A model generated the notes under the pieces. It saw nothing but the letters and a program-made list of their open reading frames with translations, was not told the DNA's origin and did no database searches. This document shows, one piece after another, positions 8,404-15,323 of a stretch of 27,250 nt of DNA. The translations under genes and the position numbers were made by a program. Numbering within the stretch: position 1 is the stretch's first letter; each line of letters opens with the position of its first letter. Source of the DNA: an uncultured Anaerolineae bacterium (lineage in GTDB: Bacteria; Chloroflexota; Anaerolineae; Anaerolineales; Villigracilaceae); the NCBI GenBank assembly GCA_903854805.1, contig CAINXK010000543.1, positions 1-27,250 on the forward strand, read 5' to 3'.

Positions 8404-8637
8404 CGTTTTTGGTTATCGCCTGAGAAGCAGACCGAGATGAAGGCATGGCCCAGACTGCCTGGCTCGTCCAGTCAGATCCGTTTCAGCGGGTGGCATGGGC
8501 ACCATCCTGCTGAACCCAAAGTTTTAGCTATCCAGAATAGTCTTTCCAGACTTGAGAATACGCGCAATTTATGACATTGGAGGGTATAGCTAACATTTTT
8601 TGGCGTACTTTATCAATATTGCACGAAGGTATCTGAT

Positions 8638-8655
8638 CTGAAAATAGATTTTCAG
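8638..8655 (-). terminator. AT-rich hairpin after the alpha/beta hydrolase
   Basis: CTGAAAA (8638-8644) and TTTTCAG (8649-8655) form a 7-bp stem with a 4-nt loop, 5 nt past the stop of the minus-strand hydrolase. No T run follows, so termination is uncertain. Confidence 0.3.
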
Positions 8656-8660
8656 GAAGA

Positions 8661-9470
8661 CTACTTTGCAAATGAGATCACAAGTTCTGCCGCTGCTTGT
8701 GGTGTCTCTAGCGGGAAAAAATGACCCGCATCTGGCAGGATCACAATCTTGCTGCCGGTTATCCGTTCTGCCAATAGATCTGCATTGGCAGGTGGAACAA
8801 GCTTGTCGTCTGCTCCGAAAATGATCAGCGTGGGGCTCAAAATTTGATTTAATCTTTGTTCAAAAGCAGCTTGCTCGCTTAATAGGCCCAGTCCAATTGC
8901 CATTTGGGCCTGGTAACCGGCTGCGTGGATCGGGTTTGCAAGGCGCCATTCCAACCATTCCTGAATTATTTCAGGATGCTTCTCTGCAAATCCGGGTGCT
9001 GTACTAATGGTCAATCCATTGCTAAAACGCGTCAACGGTTCACTACTGAGATCCGAGAGTACCTGCATGGCTTCGGGTGTAATAGGGATGTGATTTGGCC
9101 CGCCAAAATTGGTTGAACACAAAATTAATTTACTGACTCTATGTGGGTATTCAAGCGCAAATGCCTGGGCGATGAACCCGCCCATTGAGTGACCCATGAT
9201 AATTGCTTTTTCAAGCCCCAGTCCGTCCAGCAGACCAGCCAGGTCTGCTGCCAGCATGGAAGCTGAGTAAGGACCAGCCGGCTTTTCAGTCAGACCGACA
9301 CCACGATTATCGAAGGTGACGACCATAAACTGGCTCGAAAGAATCGTCACCATTTTGTGCCATTCCCAGACAGGATATCCCAGTCCGGCAATCAGAACAA
9401 GTGGGGTGCCAGAGCCATGAATTTCGTAATAAATCTCAATCCCATTGGCTTTTCGCGAAGTGATTGGCAT
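8661..9470 (-). CDS. Alpha/beta-hydrolase fold protein
   Basis: From ATG 9470 the protein is 269 residues. It has the nucleophile elbow GHSMGG with Ser95, an oxyanion-loop region LVLIAGLG, an acid in FGADDKLVP (Asp221/222) and His250 in DAGHFFPLE, so the catalytic triad looks complete. Length and pattern match esterase/lactonase-type hydrolases (Abhydrolase_1). The frame is open to GTG 9497, but TGGAG sits 7 nt before ATG 9470, so the shorter start is preferred. It lies 37 bp after the second acyl-CoA ligase and is the last gene of the cluster. A thioesterase or product-releasing hydrolase role is plausible but inferred. Confidence 0.85.
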   Translation of the reverse strand: MPITSRKANGIEIYYEIHGSGTPLVLIAGLGYPVWEWHKMVTILSSQFMVVTFDNRGVGLTEKPAGPYSASMLAADLAGLLDGLGLEKAIIMGHSMGGFIAQAFALEYPHRVSKLILCSTNFGGPNHIPITPEAMQVLSDLSSEPLTRFSNGLTISTAPGFAEKHPEIIQEWLEWRLANPIHAAGYQAQMAIGLGLLSEQAAFEQRLNQILSPTLIIFGADDKLVPPANADLLAERITGSKIVILPDAGHFFPLETPQAAAELVISFAK

Positions 9471-9507
9471 AAAAATCTCCAGGAATATCAGGGGCACAAT
9501 CTGACGG

Positions 9508-11076
9508 TTACTGCCATTGGTGCCTTAGTTCAGCTTTCATTACTTTGCCATAAGGTGAATAAGGCAGGGACGTAACGATCTCAACCCGGCGAGGAATCTT
9601 ATATTTTGCCAGGCGACCCTGGCAGAAGGCCAGCAGTTCTTCTGCGGTTGAATGCTGCCCGGGTTTTAACATTACGATCATCAAACCCACCTCTCCCCAT
9701 TTTACATCTGCCAACCCAATCAGGGCTGCGTCTGCCACAGCGGCGTGCTCGCGAAAAACAGTTTCCACTTCTACGGCATAAATATTCTCACCACCGCTGA
9801 TGATCATGTCTTTAAAACGCCCGGCGATGTAAAAAAAACCATCCGTGTCCTGCCGGGCCATGTCACCGGTGTGGAACCAGCCACCTTTCAGTACATCCGC
9901 AGTTGCCTCGGGTTTGTTCCAATATCCGCTGCATACATGCTCGCCAGTAATTACCAGTTCCCCGATTTCACCACAGGCTACATCCTGCCCGTTGCCACCC
10001 AGCAGGCGCATTCCGCTATGAAAGATAGGTTTGCCCACCGATCCTGCCTTCGCCAAGGCTTCTGTATCAGTCATCGAAAAGCAGTTTACGCCAACCTCGG
10101 TCAAACCGTAACCCTGGCGCAGACTAACACCCGTTGCCTTACTCCAACTTTGGATCAAGGCTGGCGGACACGGGGCGCCCCCACTGACGAAAAAACGCAC
10201 CTTGCTGAAATCCGCCGAGGCAAAAACCGGGGAATTCATCCATAGCTGGAACAAAGTTGGAACCCCCAAAATTACTGTGCAGCCTTCTCTGGCAATGACT
10301 TCCAGCGATGCGTTGGTGTCAAAGGTGCGCGCCAATAATATTCGTCCGCCTGCATAAAACAAAGGCACCAGGAAGACAAATAGACCACCCGAATGAAACA
10401 TGGGAGTCAAAATTGGTGCAACGTCTTTTTCACTTAATCCCCATGATATGACGGTATTAATCGCATTCCATAGAATCTGCCGGTGGGGCAAGATGGCACC
10501 CTTGGGTCTGCCGGTTGTTCCGGATGTGTATAAAATACAATAAGCATCTTCGCCAGTCAGTACCGGACGGATTGGTTCTGTTGTGGCTGCCTGCGCAAGA
10601 AGATCCTCATATTTTTCGGCCCCATTGATCTGCGCGTCTTCCAGGGAAATATAGGTCAGCGCGTTAATGACAGTTTCAGCCCTATCCGTTTCGCTGTGCG
10701 TATCTGCCTCGTAAAACGGTAGCTGCTTAATTGTCTCAACAAATTCTGGACCGGTGATCAGGAGCCTGGGCTGGCAGTCGTTGATGATGTAAGTCAGCTC
10801 ACGGCTGGTTAAACGCCAGTTGAGTGGAGCAAAGATAGCCCCAATTTTGCCCAGTCCATACAAAAGATCAACATATGCAATCGAATTATGCGCCAGGATG
10901 GAAACCCTGTCGCCTTGTTGCACACCAAACCGCTCTCGCAAAAAATTGGCAACCTGGTTGGCGCGCGTATTGAGTTCTGCATAAGTGTAGCGTCTGCCGG
11001 TATGCAGATCATGCAGAGCTTCACGGTTAGGGGTCAGGCGGGCGCGATTGGTCAGTAGGTCAGCAGAGTGGGTCAT
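9508..11076 (-). CDS. Acyl-CoA ligase (AMP-dependent synthetase), second copy
   Basis: A 522-residue ANL-superfamily enzyme. The P-loop reads YTSGTTGRPKG (about residues 183-193), the aromatic motif is YGLTEVG, the adenylate-binding hinge region is HTGDMARQDTDGFFYIAGR followed by KDMIISGGENIYAVEVE, and the C-terminal catalytic Lys lies in YGKVMKAEL. It activates a carboxylic acid to an acyl-adenylate and then an acyl-CoA. Short, long and aromatic acid specificity cannot be told apart by eye. It sits between the SDR (398-bp gap) and the terminal hydrolase (37-bp gap), and no strong ribosome-binding site is visible. It differs clearly from the first ligase, so the pathway may use two acid substrates. 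Confidence 0.9.
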   Translation of the reverse strand: MTHSADLLTNRARLTPNREALHDLHTGRRYTYAELNTRANQVANFLRERFGVQQGDRVSILAHNSIAYVDLLYGLGKIGAIFAPLNWRLTSRELTYIINDCQPRLLITGPEFVETIKQLPFYEADTHSETDRAETVINALTYISLEDAQINGAEKYEDLLAQAATTEPIRPVLTGEDAYCILYTSGTTGRPKGAILPHRQILWNAINTVISWGLSEKDVAPILTPMFHSGGLFVFLVPLFYAGGRILLARTFDTNASLEVIAREGCTVILGVPTLFQLWMNSPVFASADFSKVRFFVSGGAPCPPALIQSWSKATGVSLRQGYGLTEVGVNCFSMTDTEALAKAGSVGKPIFHSGMRLLGGNGQDVACGEIGELVITGEHVCSGYWNKPEATADVLKGGWFHTGDMARQDTDGFFYIAGRFKDMIISGGENIYAVEVETVFREHAAVADAALIGLADVKWGEVGLMIVMLKPGQHSTAEELLAFCQGRLAKYKIPRRVEIVTSLPYSPYGKVMKAELRHQWQ

Positions 11077-11158
11077 AGACGGTTCTGGTTTTTGTTTGAA
11101 GCGATTAGTCCACCAGCAGGATTCTGAGTAAACTTTTTAGTAAAAAAAGTATCAACTT

Positions 11159-11169
11159 TGACAATGTCA
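11159..11169. promoter_or_regulatory. TGACA-A-TGTCA palindrome upstream of the second ligase
   Basis: This is a perfect 5-1-5 inverted repeat 83 bp before the ligase start, next to the GAGTAAAC direct repeats. It is a candidate operator on symmetry and position alone. Confidence 0.3.
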
Positions 11170-11278
11170 GAGTAAACGTTCGTTCTATGAGCTGGCGGCA
11201 ATTACTGACGGGTATCCAGATCTAAATCATCACAAGCATAGTCAATAAATGCACGCGAATCGATGGACTTCCCCGTGG

Positions 11279-11316
11279 GTGGTTATGATGCGGAAAAATT
11301 TCCGCATCATAACCAC
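11279..11316. repeat. 18-bp perfect inverted repeat with 2-nt centre
   Basis: The left arm (11279-11296, GTGGTTATGATGCGGAAA) and right arm (11299-11316) are exact reverse complements around AA. An A8 run follows on the plus strand, i.e. T8 precedes the hairpin on the transcribed minus strand, which is the wrong side for an intrinsic terminator. Weaker outer arms CGATGGA (11261-11267) and TCCATCG (11330-11336) extend the symmetry. Confidence 0.85.
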
Positions 11317-11404
11317 AAAAAAAATCTTATCCATCGGGGAGTGCTCCATCCATCTGCCTTTATTTACGGACGGGGTCGCTTCCCAAAGTCAGGAAACTCA
11401 CCCC

Positions 11405-11480
11405 TGGCAGAACAACTGCTTCGCGAAAAGGAAAAAGGATGTTTATTGTGCGGTTATGCGACAAAACAGGCTGATTATGT
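11405..11480 (-). repeat. Diverged direct repeat, copy A
   Basis: Read on the minus strand it begins CATAATCAGCCTGTTTTG, overlapping the SDR stop codon, and runs through ATAAACAT to CTTTTCGCGAAGC and TGCC. It aligns over about 75 nt with copy B at 12348-12421, with roughly three quarters of positions alike by eye. Confidence 0.6.
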
Positions 11481-12239
11481 GCCAACAACGATTCCGCCAT
11501 CCACGCGAAGCGTTTCACCCGTAATAAAGGAAGCTTCGTCAGATGCCAGGAAGAGGTAAGCATTGGCTATATCGCGTGGTTCTCCCAACCGGCCGAGTGG
11601 GGTCCGGGCTTTCATACCGTCCAGAATTTTTTCTGGCATGGCGCTCACCATTTCAGTGGCGGTGAAACCCGGCGCAACCGCATTGACACGAATGCCGTAC
11701 TTGCCAAGCTCACGTGACCAGACTTTGGTCATTCCTATAACGCCAGACTTGGTGGCCACATAGTTGGTTTGCCCAAAATTTCCATCCAGGCCAACGATGG
11801 AGGTCGCATTCAGGATAACGCCCCGGCCTTGTTTGGCCATGACCGGCGCAACAGCCTGCGTGCAGTTGAATACACCTTTTAGGTTAACAGAAATGACTGC
11901 ATCAAAATCTGCTTCTGGCATTTGCCCGATAAGCTGACCTTCCTTAAATTTGATCAGCTGTCCATCACGCAAGATCCCCGCATTATTGATGATTACATCA
12001 ATCTGACCATATCTGATGACGACAGCCTCAATCCATGTCTGAACTTCTGCACGGTTGGTTACATTGACTTTATAAAACGAAGCATCCACACCCAGTAAGT
12101 TTGCCGTTTCCTGCCCAATAGTTTCATTCACATCGCAAATGACAACTTTGGCGCCTTCTTCTGCGAAGCGCTGGGCAGTTGCTTTTCCAATTCCGGCTGC
12201 CCCGCCGGTTACAAGCACAACCCTATCTTTCATGCGCAT
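11475..12239 (-). CDS. Short-chain dehydrogenase/reductase, FabG-like
   Basis: A 254-residue classical SDR. The cofactor motif TGGAAGIG is at residues 11-18, NNAG at 85-88, and the catalytic set is Asn119, Ser147, Tyr160 and Lys164 (YVATK). Asp36 at the end of the second strand (ICDVNE) suggests a preference for NAD(H) over NADP(H). An extra ~10 residues after ILRDGQL (about 98-110) distinguish it from typical FabG. It would reduce or oxidise a 3-oxo/3-hydroxyacyl thioester or a similar carbonyl. AAAGGAG lies 5 nt before the ATG. It is isolated by 227 bp upstream and 398 bp downstream, and is flanked by diverged direct repeats. Confidence 0.9.
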   Translation of the reverse strand: MRMKDRVVLVTGGAAGIGKATAQRFAEEGAKVVICDVNETIGQETANLLGVDASFYKVNVTNRAEVQTWIEAVVIRYGQIDVIINNAGILRDGQLIKFKEGQLIGQMPEADFDAVISVNLKGVFNCTQAVAPVMAKQGRGVILNATSIVGLDGNFGQTNYVATKSGVIGMTKVWSRELGKYGIRVNAVAPGFTATEMVSAMPEKILDGMKARTPLGRLGEPRDIANAYLFLASDEASFITGETLRVDGGIVVGT

Positions 12240-12273
12240 AGAGACTCCTTTTGTTATAGTGTAAATTTATCGA

Positions 12274-12309
12274 TACCAAATGGTAAAAAACAGAACGACA
12301 GAATTGTCG
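12274..12309. promoter_or_regulatory. Two adjacent palindromes upstream of the SDR
   Basis: TACCA-AA-TGGTA (12274-12285) and CGACA-GAAT-TGTCG (12296-12309) are both perfect inverted repeats, 35-70 bp before the SDR start on the minus strand. The area is AT-rich and suits a promoter with operator sites. No binding factor can be named. Confidence 0.3.
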
Positions 12310-12347
12310 CCAATTTTCATCATAAATCTTCTGTAGTATCCACTGAT

Positions 12348-12421
12348 GGCAAAACCGCATCGCGAAAAGAATAAAAAATGTTTATAGCGGTGCTTTGGCG
12401 GCAAAACAGGCTGGTTATGAG
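12348..12421 (-). repeat. Diverged direct repeat, copy B
   Basis: On the minus strand it reads CATAACCAGCCTGTTTTG, then ATAAACAT, then TTCTTTTCGCGATGCGGTT, matching copy A at 11405-11480. It lies 46 bp past the DUF35 stop, so copies A and B bracket the SDR gene in the same orientation. Confidence 0.6.
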
Positions 12422-12466
12422 TGAAACCGATGGACCCGAGCGGTAATACCTGCTGCAATATGCCTG

Positions 12467-12898
12467 CTAACCCAAGACGCGAAATGCAAGATAGGTCTTT
12501 TTTCGCTCGTTATCACCAGTTTCAATAAAATCAACCTGAAGATCCGTACCAATTTTTATTAACTCTGGTTGGGTCGGATCCAGCCCGTTTATGCGGGCGC
12601 TGATCGAGCTACCTTCATCCAACATAACGATCCCAGAAATGTAAGGGTGTGAACGGTCGAATCCTTGTTCCAACATAAAGGTTGGCCCGCTATGGATAAC
12701 CGTAAAAGCTGCCAGTTTGCCTCTACCGTTGGTTTCTACCCAATCAAGCTGATCCCCGAAGCACTTGGGGCAAATTGCACGCGGTGGAACATACATACTG
12801 TCGCATTGTTTACAGCGTACGCCCATCAATTTATGGTCTTCAATGTACTGGTTAAAGGCTGCTGCTGAGAACGGCCGGGGTGCTGAAAATTCACTCAT
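12467..12898 (-). CDS. DUF35 zinc-ribbon/OB-fold protein, thiolase partner
   Basis: From ATG 12898 the protein is 143 residues. An N-terminal helix is followed by a rubredoxin-like zinc ribbon with Cys29, Cys32, Cys43 and Cys46 (RCKQCDSMYVPPRAICPKC), then an OB-fold beta domain (GRGKLAAFTVIHSGP and onward). This is the DUF35 architecture. DUF35 proteins bridge thiolases and HMG-CoA synthase in archaea, form PhlB in the phloroglucinol acetyltransferase, and act with Ltp2-type aldolases in steroid degradation. The frame is open to 12964, but that part overlaps the thiolase gene; ATG 12898 begins 14 nt after the thiolase stop. The tight linkage to a thiolase supports a physical complex. Confidence 0.9.
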   Translation of the reverse strand: MSEFSAPRPFSAAAFNQYIEDHKLMGVRCKQCDSMYVPPRAICPKCFGDQLDWVETNGRGKLAAFTVIHSGPTFMLEQGFDRSHPYISGIVMLDEGSSISARINGLDPTQPELIKIGTDLQVDFIETGDNERKKTYLAFRVLG

Positions 12899-12911
12899 TT
12901 TATGTATGCCC

Positions 12912-14180
12912 TTATGCCCTGCGTTCAAAAACATGCACAACGCAAGTGGAACCAGTCGCTCCAACGTTATGAGTCAAGGCGAGTGGGATATCACCTGATA
13001 CCTGGCGTTCGCCGGCTTCCCCGCGCATCTGTTTCCATACCTCGACCACCTGGGCTACCCCCGAAGCACCCACCGGGTGACCCTTGGCTTTTAAACCGCC
13101 AGACGTATTGATCGGTTTCGAGCCATTGCGGGCAGTTATTCCATCTTCAGCCGCCTTGAAACCCTCACCTGGGGCAAAAAATCCCAGGTCCTCCCCGGCA
13201 ATCACCTCGGCAATCGTAAAACAATCGTGCACTTCGGCGATGCGGATATCATTAGCGCTTACTCCAGCCATGGCATACGCATCAAACGAGGCTTTTTTTG
13301 CGGCGAAGAGTGAAGTCAGGTCCGCCCGGTTGTGCAGAGCAGTATCGGAAGCCTGTCCGCTACCGATGATATGGATGGGGTGATCACTGAACTCGTGAGC
13401 TCGTTCAGCAGCGACCAGCAGTACAGATGCGGCTCCATCCGAGACCGGGGAACAGTCGAACAACCGCAAAGGCCAGGCGACCATGGGATTGCCAGAATCA
13501 GAGTGTAGGAAATCCCAGATATCGGCCCATGTTGGGGCCGGCTTGCCTTTCTTGATAGCTGCTGCAATGCGCCCTTCCATCCATTGTTGAATAGTCACAC
13601 CAAATTGAGCGTTTGGGTTGAGGGCCGCATTATCATGGTTTTTAATGGCCACATTCATCAAGTGTTCGGGTGTCATCCCATAGCGCTGCATGTATGCGCT
13701 GGCGATGGCAGCATAGAAACCCGGAAAAGTGAACCCGGCTGGAATTTCAAAGAGCAGGTCGGCGGCAGTGGCGAGGGCTTCGGTCACGGCCGCTGTATTG
13801 AGTGCAGTCATCTTTTCGGTGCCGCCAACAAGTACGACATCTACCATGCCAGAGGCAATGGCAATCACACCCTGGCGCAAAGCAACCCCACCTGATGCGC
13901 AGGCATCTTCCACCCGGGTTGCCGGGATGGGTGTCAACCCCACGGCGTCAGCCATCAACGGGGCAATGTGCGCCTGGTGTTCGAATTGATCACTGCTGAA
14001 GTTCCCAACATACAGAGCATCAATAATTTTTGGGTCAAAGCCCTTGTCAACCGAGATCGTCATCGATTTGTAGGCTTCCACGAACAGGTCACGGCTGTTT
14101 TTATCAGGGAATGCTCCAAATTTTGACATTCCTGCGCCAACTACTGCGACACCACGTGGAAGAGGCTTATTTCTGGTCAT
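12912..14180 (-). CDS. SCP2/lipid-transfer-type thiolase
   Basis: A 422-residue thiolase-fold protein. The nucleophile is Cys94 in EDACASGGVAL. HDCF at 318-321 replaces the NEAF motif of classical thiolases, and GHPVGASG carries His368. The C-terminal CxG motif that supplies the second catalytic Cys in classical thiolases is absent; NVGATGSTC (405-413) occupies that place. These are traits of the SCPx/lipid-transfer and archaeal acetyl-CoA acetyltransferase group that works with DUF35 proteins. Possible reactions are Claisen condensation or cleavage, C-acyl transfer, or retro-aldol cleavage. AAGGA lies 8 nt before the ATG. The DUF35 gene follows by 13 bp and an intercistronic hairpin precedes it. 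Confidence 0.9.
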   Translation of the reverse strand: MTRNKPLPRGVAVVGAGMSKFGAFPDKNSRDLFVEAYKSMTISVDKGFDPKIIDALYVGNFSSDQFEHQAHIAPLMADAVGLTPIPATRVEDACASGGVALRQGVIAIASGMVDVVLVGGTEKMTALNTAAVTEALATAADLLFEIPAGFTFPGFYAAIASAYMQRYGMTPEHLMNVAIKNHDNAALNPNAQFGVTIQQWMEGRIAAAIKKGKPAPTWADIWDFLHSDSGNPMVAWPLRLFDCSPVSDGAASVLLVAAERAHEFSDHPIHIIGSGQASDTALHNRADLTSLFAAKKASFDAYAMAGVSANDIRIAEVHDCFTIAEVIAGEDLGFFAPGEGFKAAEDGITARNGSKPINTSGGLKAKGHPVGASGVAQVVEVWKQMRGEAGERQVSGDIPLALTHNVGATGSTCVVHVFERRA

Positions 14181-14206
14181 GTTGGAATTCCTTAATGTTT
14201 CAATAA

Positions 14207-14250
14207 GTGGGGAGTAAAAGGTTGTTTATTTCACACCTCTCACTCCCCAC
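14207..14250 (-). repeat. Intercistronic hairpin between hydrolase and thiolase
   Basis: GTGGGGAGT (14207-14215) pairs with ACTCCCCAC (14242-14250); inside, AGGT (14219-14222) pairs with ACCT (14235-14238) around a 12-nt loop. No T run follows on the minus strand, so it more likely stabilises or processes the operon mRNA than terminates it. Confidence 0.55.
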
Positions 14251-14256
14251 CAATTA

Positions 14257-15309
14257 CTAAGCGGTGATCGTCTTAATGAATACAGCCATGAACTCGGCTG
14301 GTTTCTCAACATAAGGGGTGTGCCCAGTTTCGGCAATGACGACTTCTTCGAAATTGCCGTACTGTTCCAAAATATGACGAGTCTGGCCAACCATCGGTTG
14401 GGGAGGGTAGATATCCTCACCGGGCCAGCCCGGAACATAGCCCATTTTACCCAGGGTGCCGAGATCGAAGAAGGATGTATCCGAGACGATCATGTCAGAA
14501 TCGCCACGCACCCACAACATGGCAGGTTTGGGGCTCGAATTAATAAATTTCGTAACGGAATCGCCGACGTATTTGGGAGAGAGTGCGTTAATCGGACCAT
14601 AATTACCAGGCGCCACATTCGGCCAGTTGCCAGAAGGGACGAAATCGCCCGGGTATTTATCGCCGCCCACCTTTTCGGTCATCAAAGATGAGAGTAGATC
14701 TTCCTCGCGCGCAGGTACGAATGGTGGTTTCCAATAGAAGGAATTCATTACGACACGTGGCGAGGCCTGTGGGTTATCACTCGATCGGTCACCAGCGGCC
14801 ATCAGTTTTGGAAATTCCGGATTGACAACACCACCACCCGAGCCCGCACAGTCATCGTAACAGGGCTGTCCATCGATCCCCTTTGATCCACCAAAACCAT
14901 AGGGTGAGCCAGGGTTGACAACTGTGCCACTCAGAATGCGGCCAGGGGCACTTGCCACAAGGTTAAAGACCAGGGTTCCGCCCATGGAGTGACCCGCAAC
15001 ATGCGCTTTTTCGATTTTGAGTACATCCATCAAAGCCAGGATGTCGTCGACCCAATCACCGGCACCGCGAGTAGCATCAATCAGTTTGTCTTCAGTATCG
15101 CCGTAACCACGCAGATCTGGTGCAATACCGCGGAAACCAGCTGGGAGTGCAAGCATGATTTCTTCCCAATACGTCGCTGATGACGCATTGCCATGCAGAA
15201 ACAAGACTGGGGTACCGTTTTCGGGGCCGCTAAAAAGAACATGGGTACGGATGCGCGGGGTATCTACCATTTTAGAGCTGATGCCGGGCAAAGTTGGAAC
15301 AGATGACAT
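14257..15309 (-). CDS. Alpha/beta-hydrolase with enlarged cap domain
   Basis: A 350-residue hydrolase. VLFLHGNASSA forms the oxyanion region, GHSMGG carries nucleophile Ser108, WVRGDSD supplies the acid (Asp270 or 272) and ETGHTPYVEKP supplies His330. Between about residues 135 and 250 there is a long Gly/Pro/Asn-rich insert with Cys150 and Cys154, much larger than the usual cap of this fold, which could shape a pocket for a bulky substrate. No signal peptide is seen. GGAG lies before the ATG (AAAAGGAGAAAATC-ATG). It is 14 bp downstream of the first acyl-CoA ligase, so it is certainly cotranscribed with it. Esterase, thioesterase or C-C hydrolase are all possible. Confidence 0.85.
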   Translation of the reverse strand: MSSVPTLPGISSKMVDTPRIRTHVLFSGPENGTPVLFLHGNASSATYWEEIMLALPAGFRGIAPDLRGYGDTEDKLIDATRGAGDWVDDILALMDVLKIEKAHVAGHSMGGTLVFNLVASAPGRILSGTVVNPGSPYGFGGSKGIDGQPCYDDCAGSGGGVVNPEFPKLMAAGDRSSDNPQASPRVVMNSFYWKPPFVPAREEDLLSSLMTEKVGGDKYPGDFVPSGNWPNVAPGNYGPINALSPKYVGDSVTKFINSSPKPAMLWVRGDSDMIVSDTSFFDLGTLGKMGYVPGWPGEDIYPPQPMVGQTRHILEQYGNFEEVVIAETGHTPYVEKPAEFMAVFIKTITA

Positions 15310-15323
15310 GATTTTCTCCTTTT

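Larger units (their letters stand above)
11077..11474. other. 398-bp intergenic region with palindromes and a repeat
   Basis: It separates the SDR stop from the second ligase start on the minus strand. It contains the 18-bp perfect palindrome (11279-11316), a TGACA/TGTCA palindrome (11159-11169), two GAGTAAAC direct repeats 44 bp apart (11126-11133 and 11170-11177) and repeat copy A (11405-11480). No coding region is supported. The size and content suggest that the last two genes have their own promoter. Confidence 0.55.

Noticed and set aside
9745..10245. 166-codon plus-strand open frame inside the second acyl-CoA ligase
   Set aside because: Antisense to a strongly supported gene; no domain seen.
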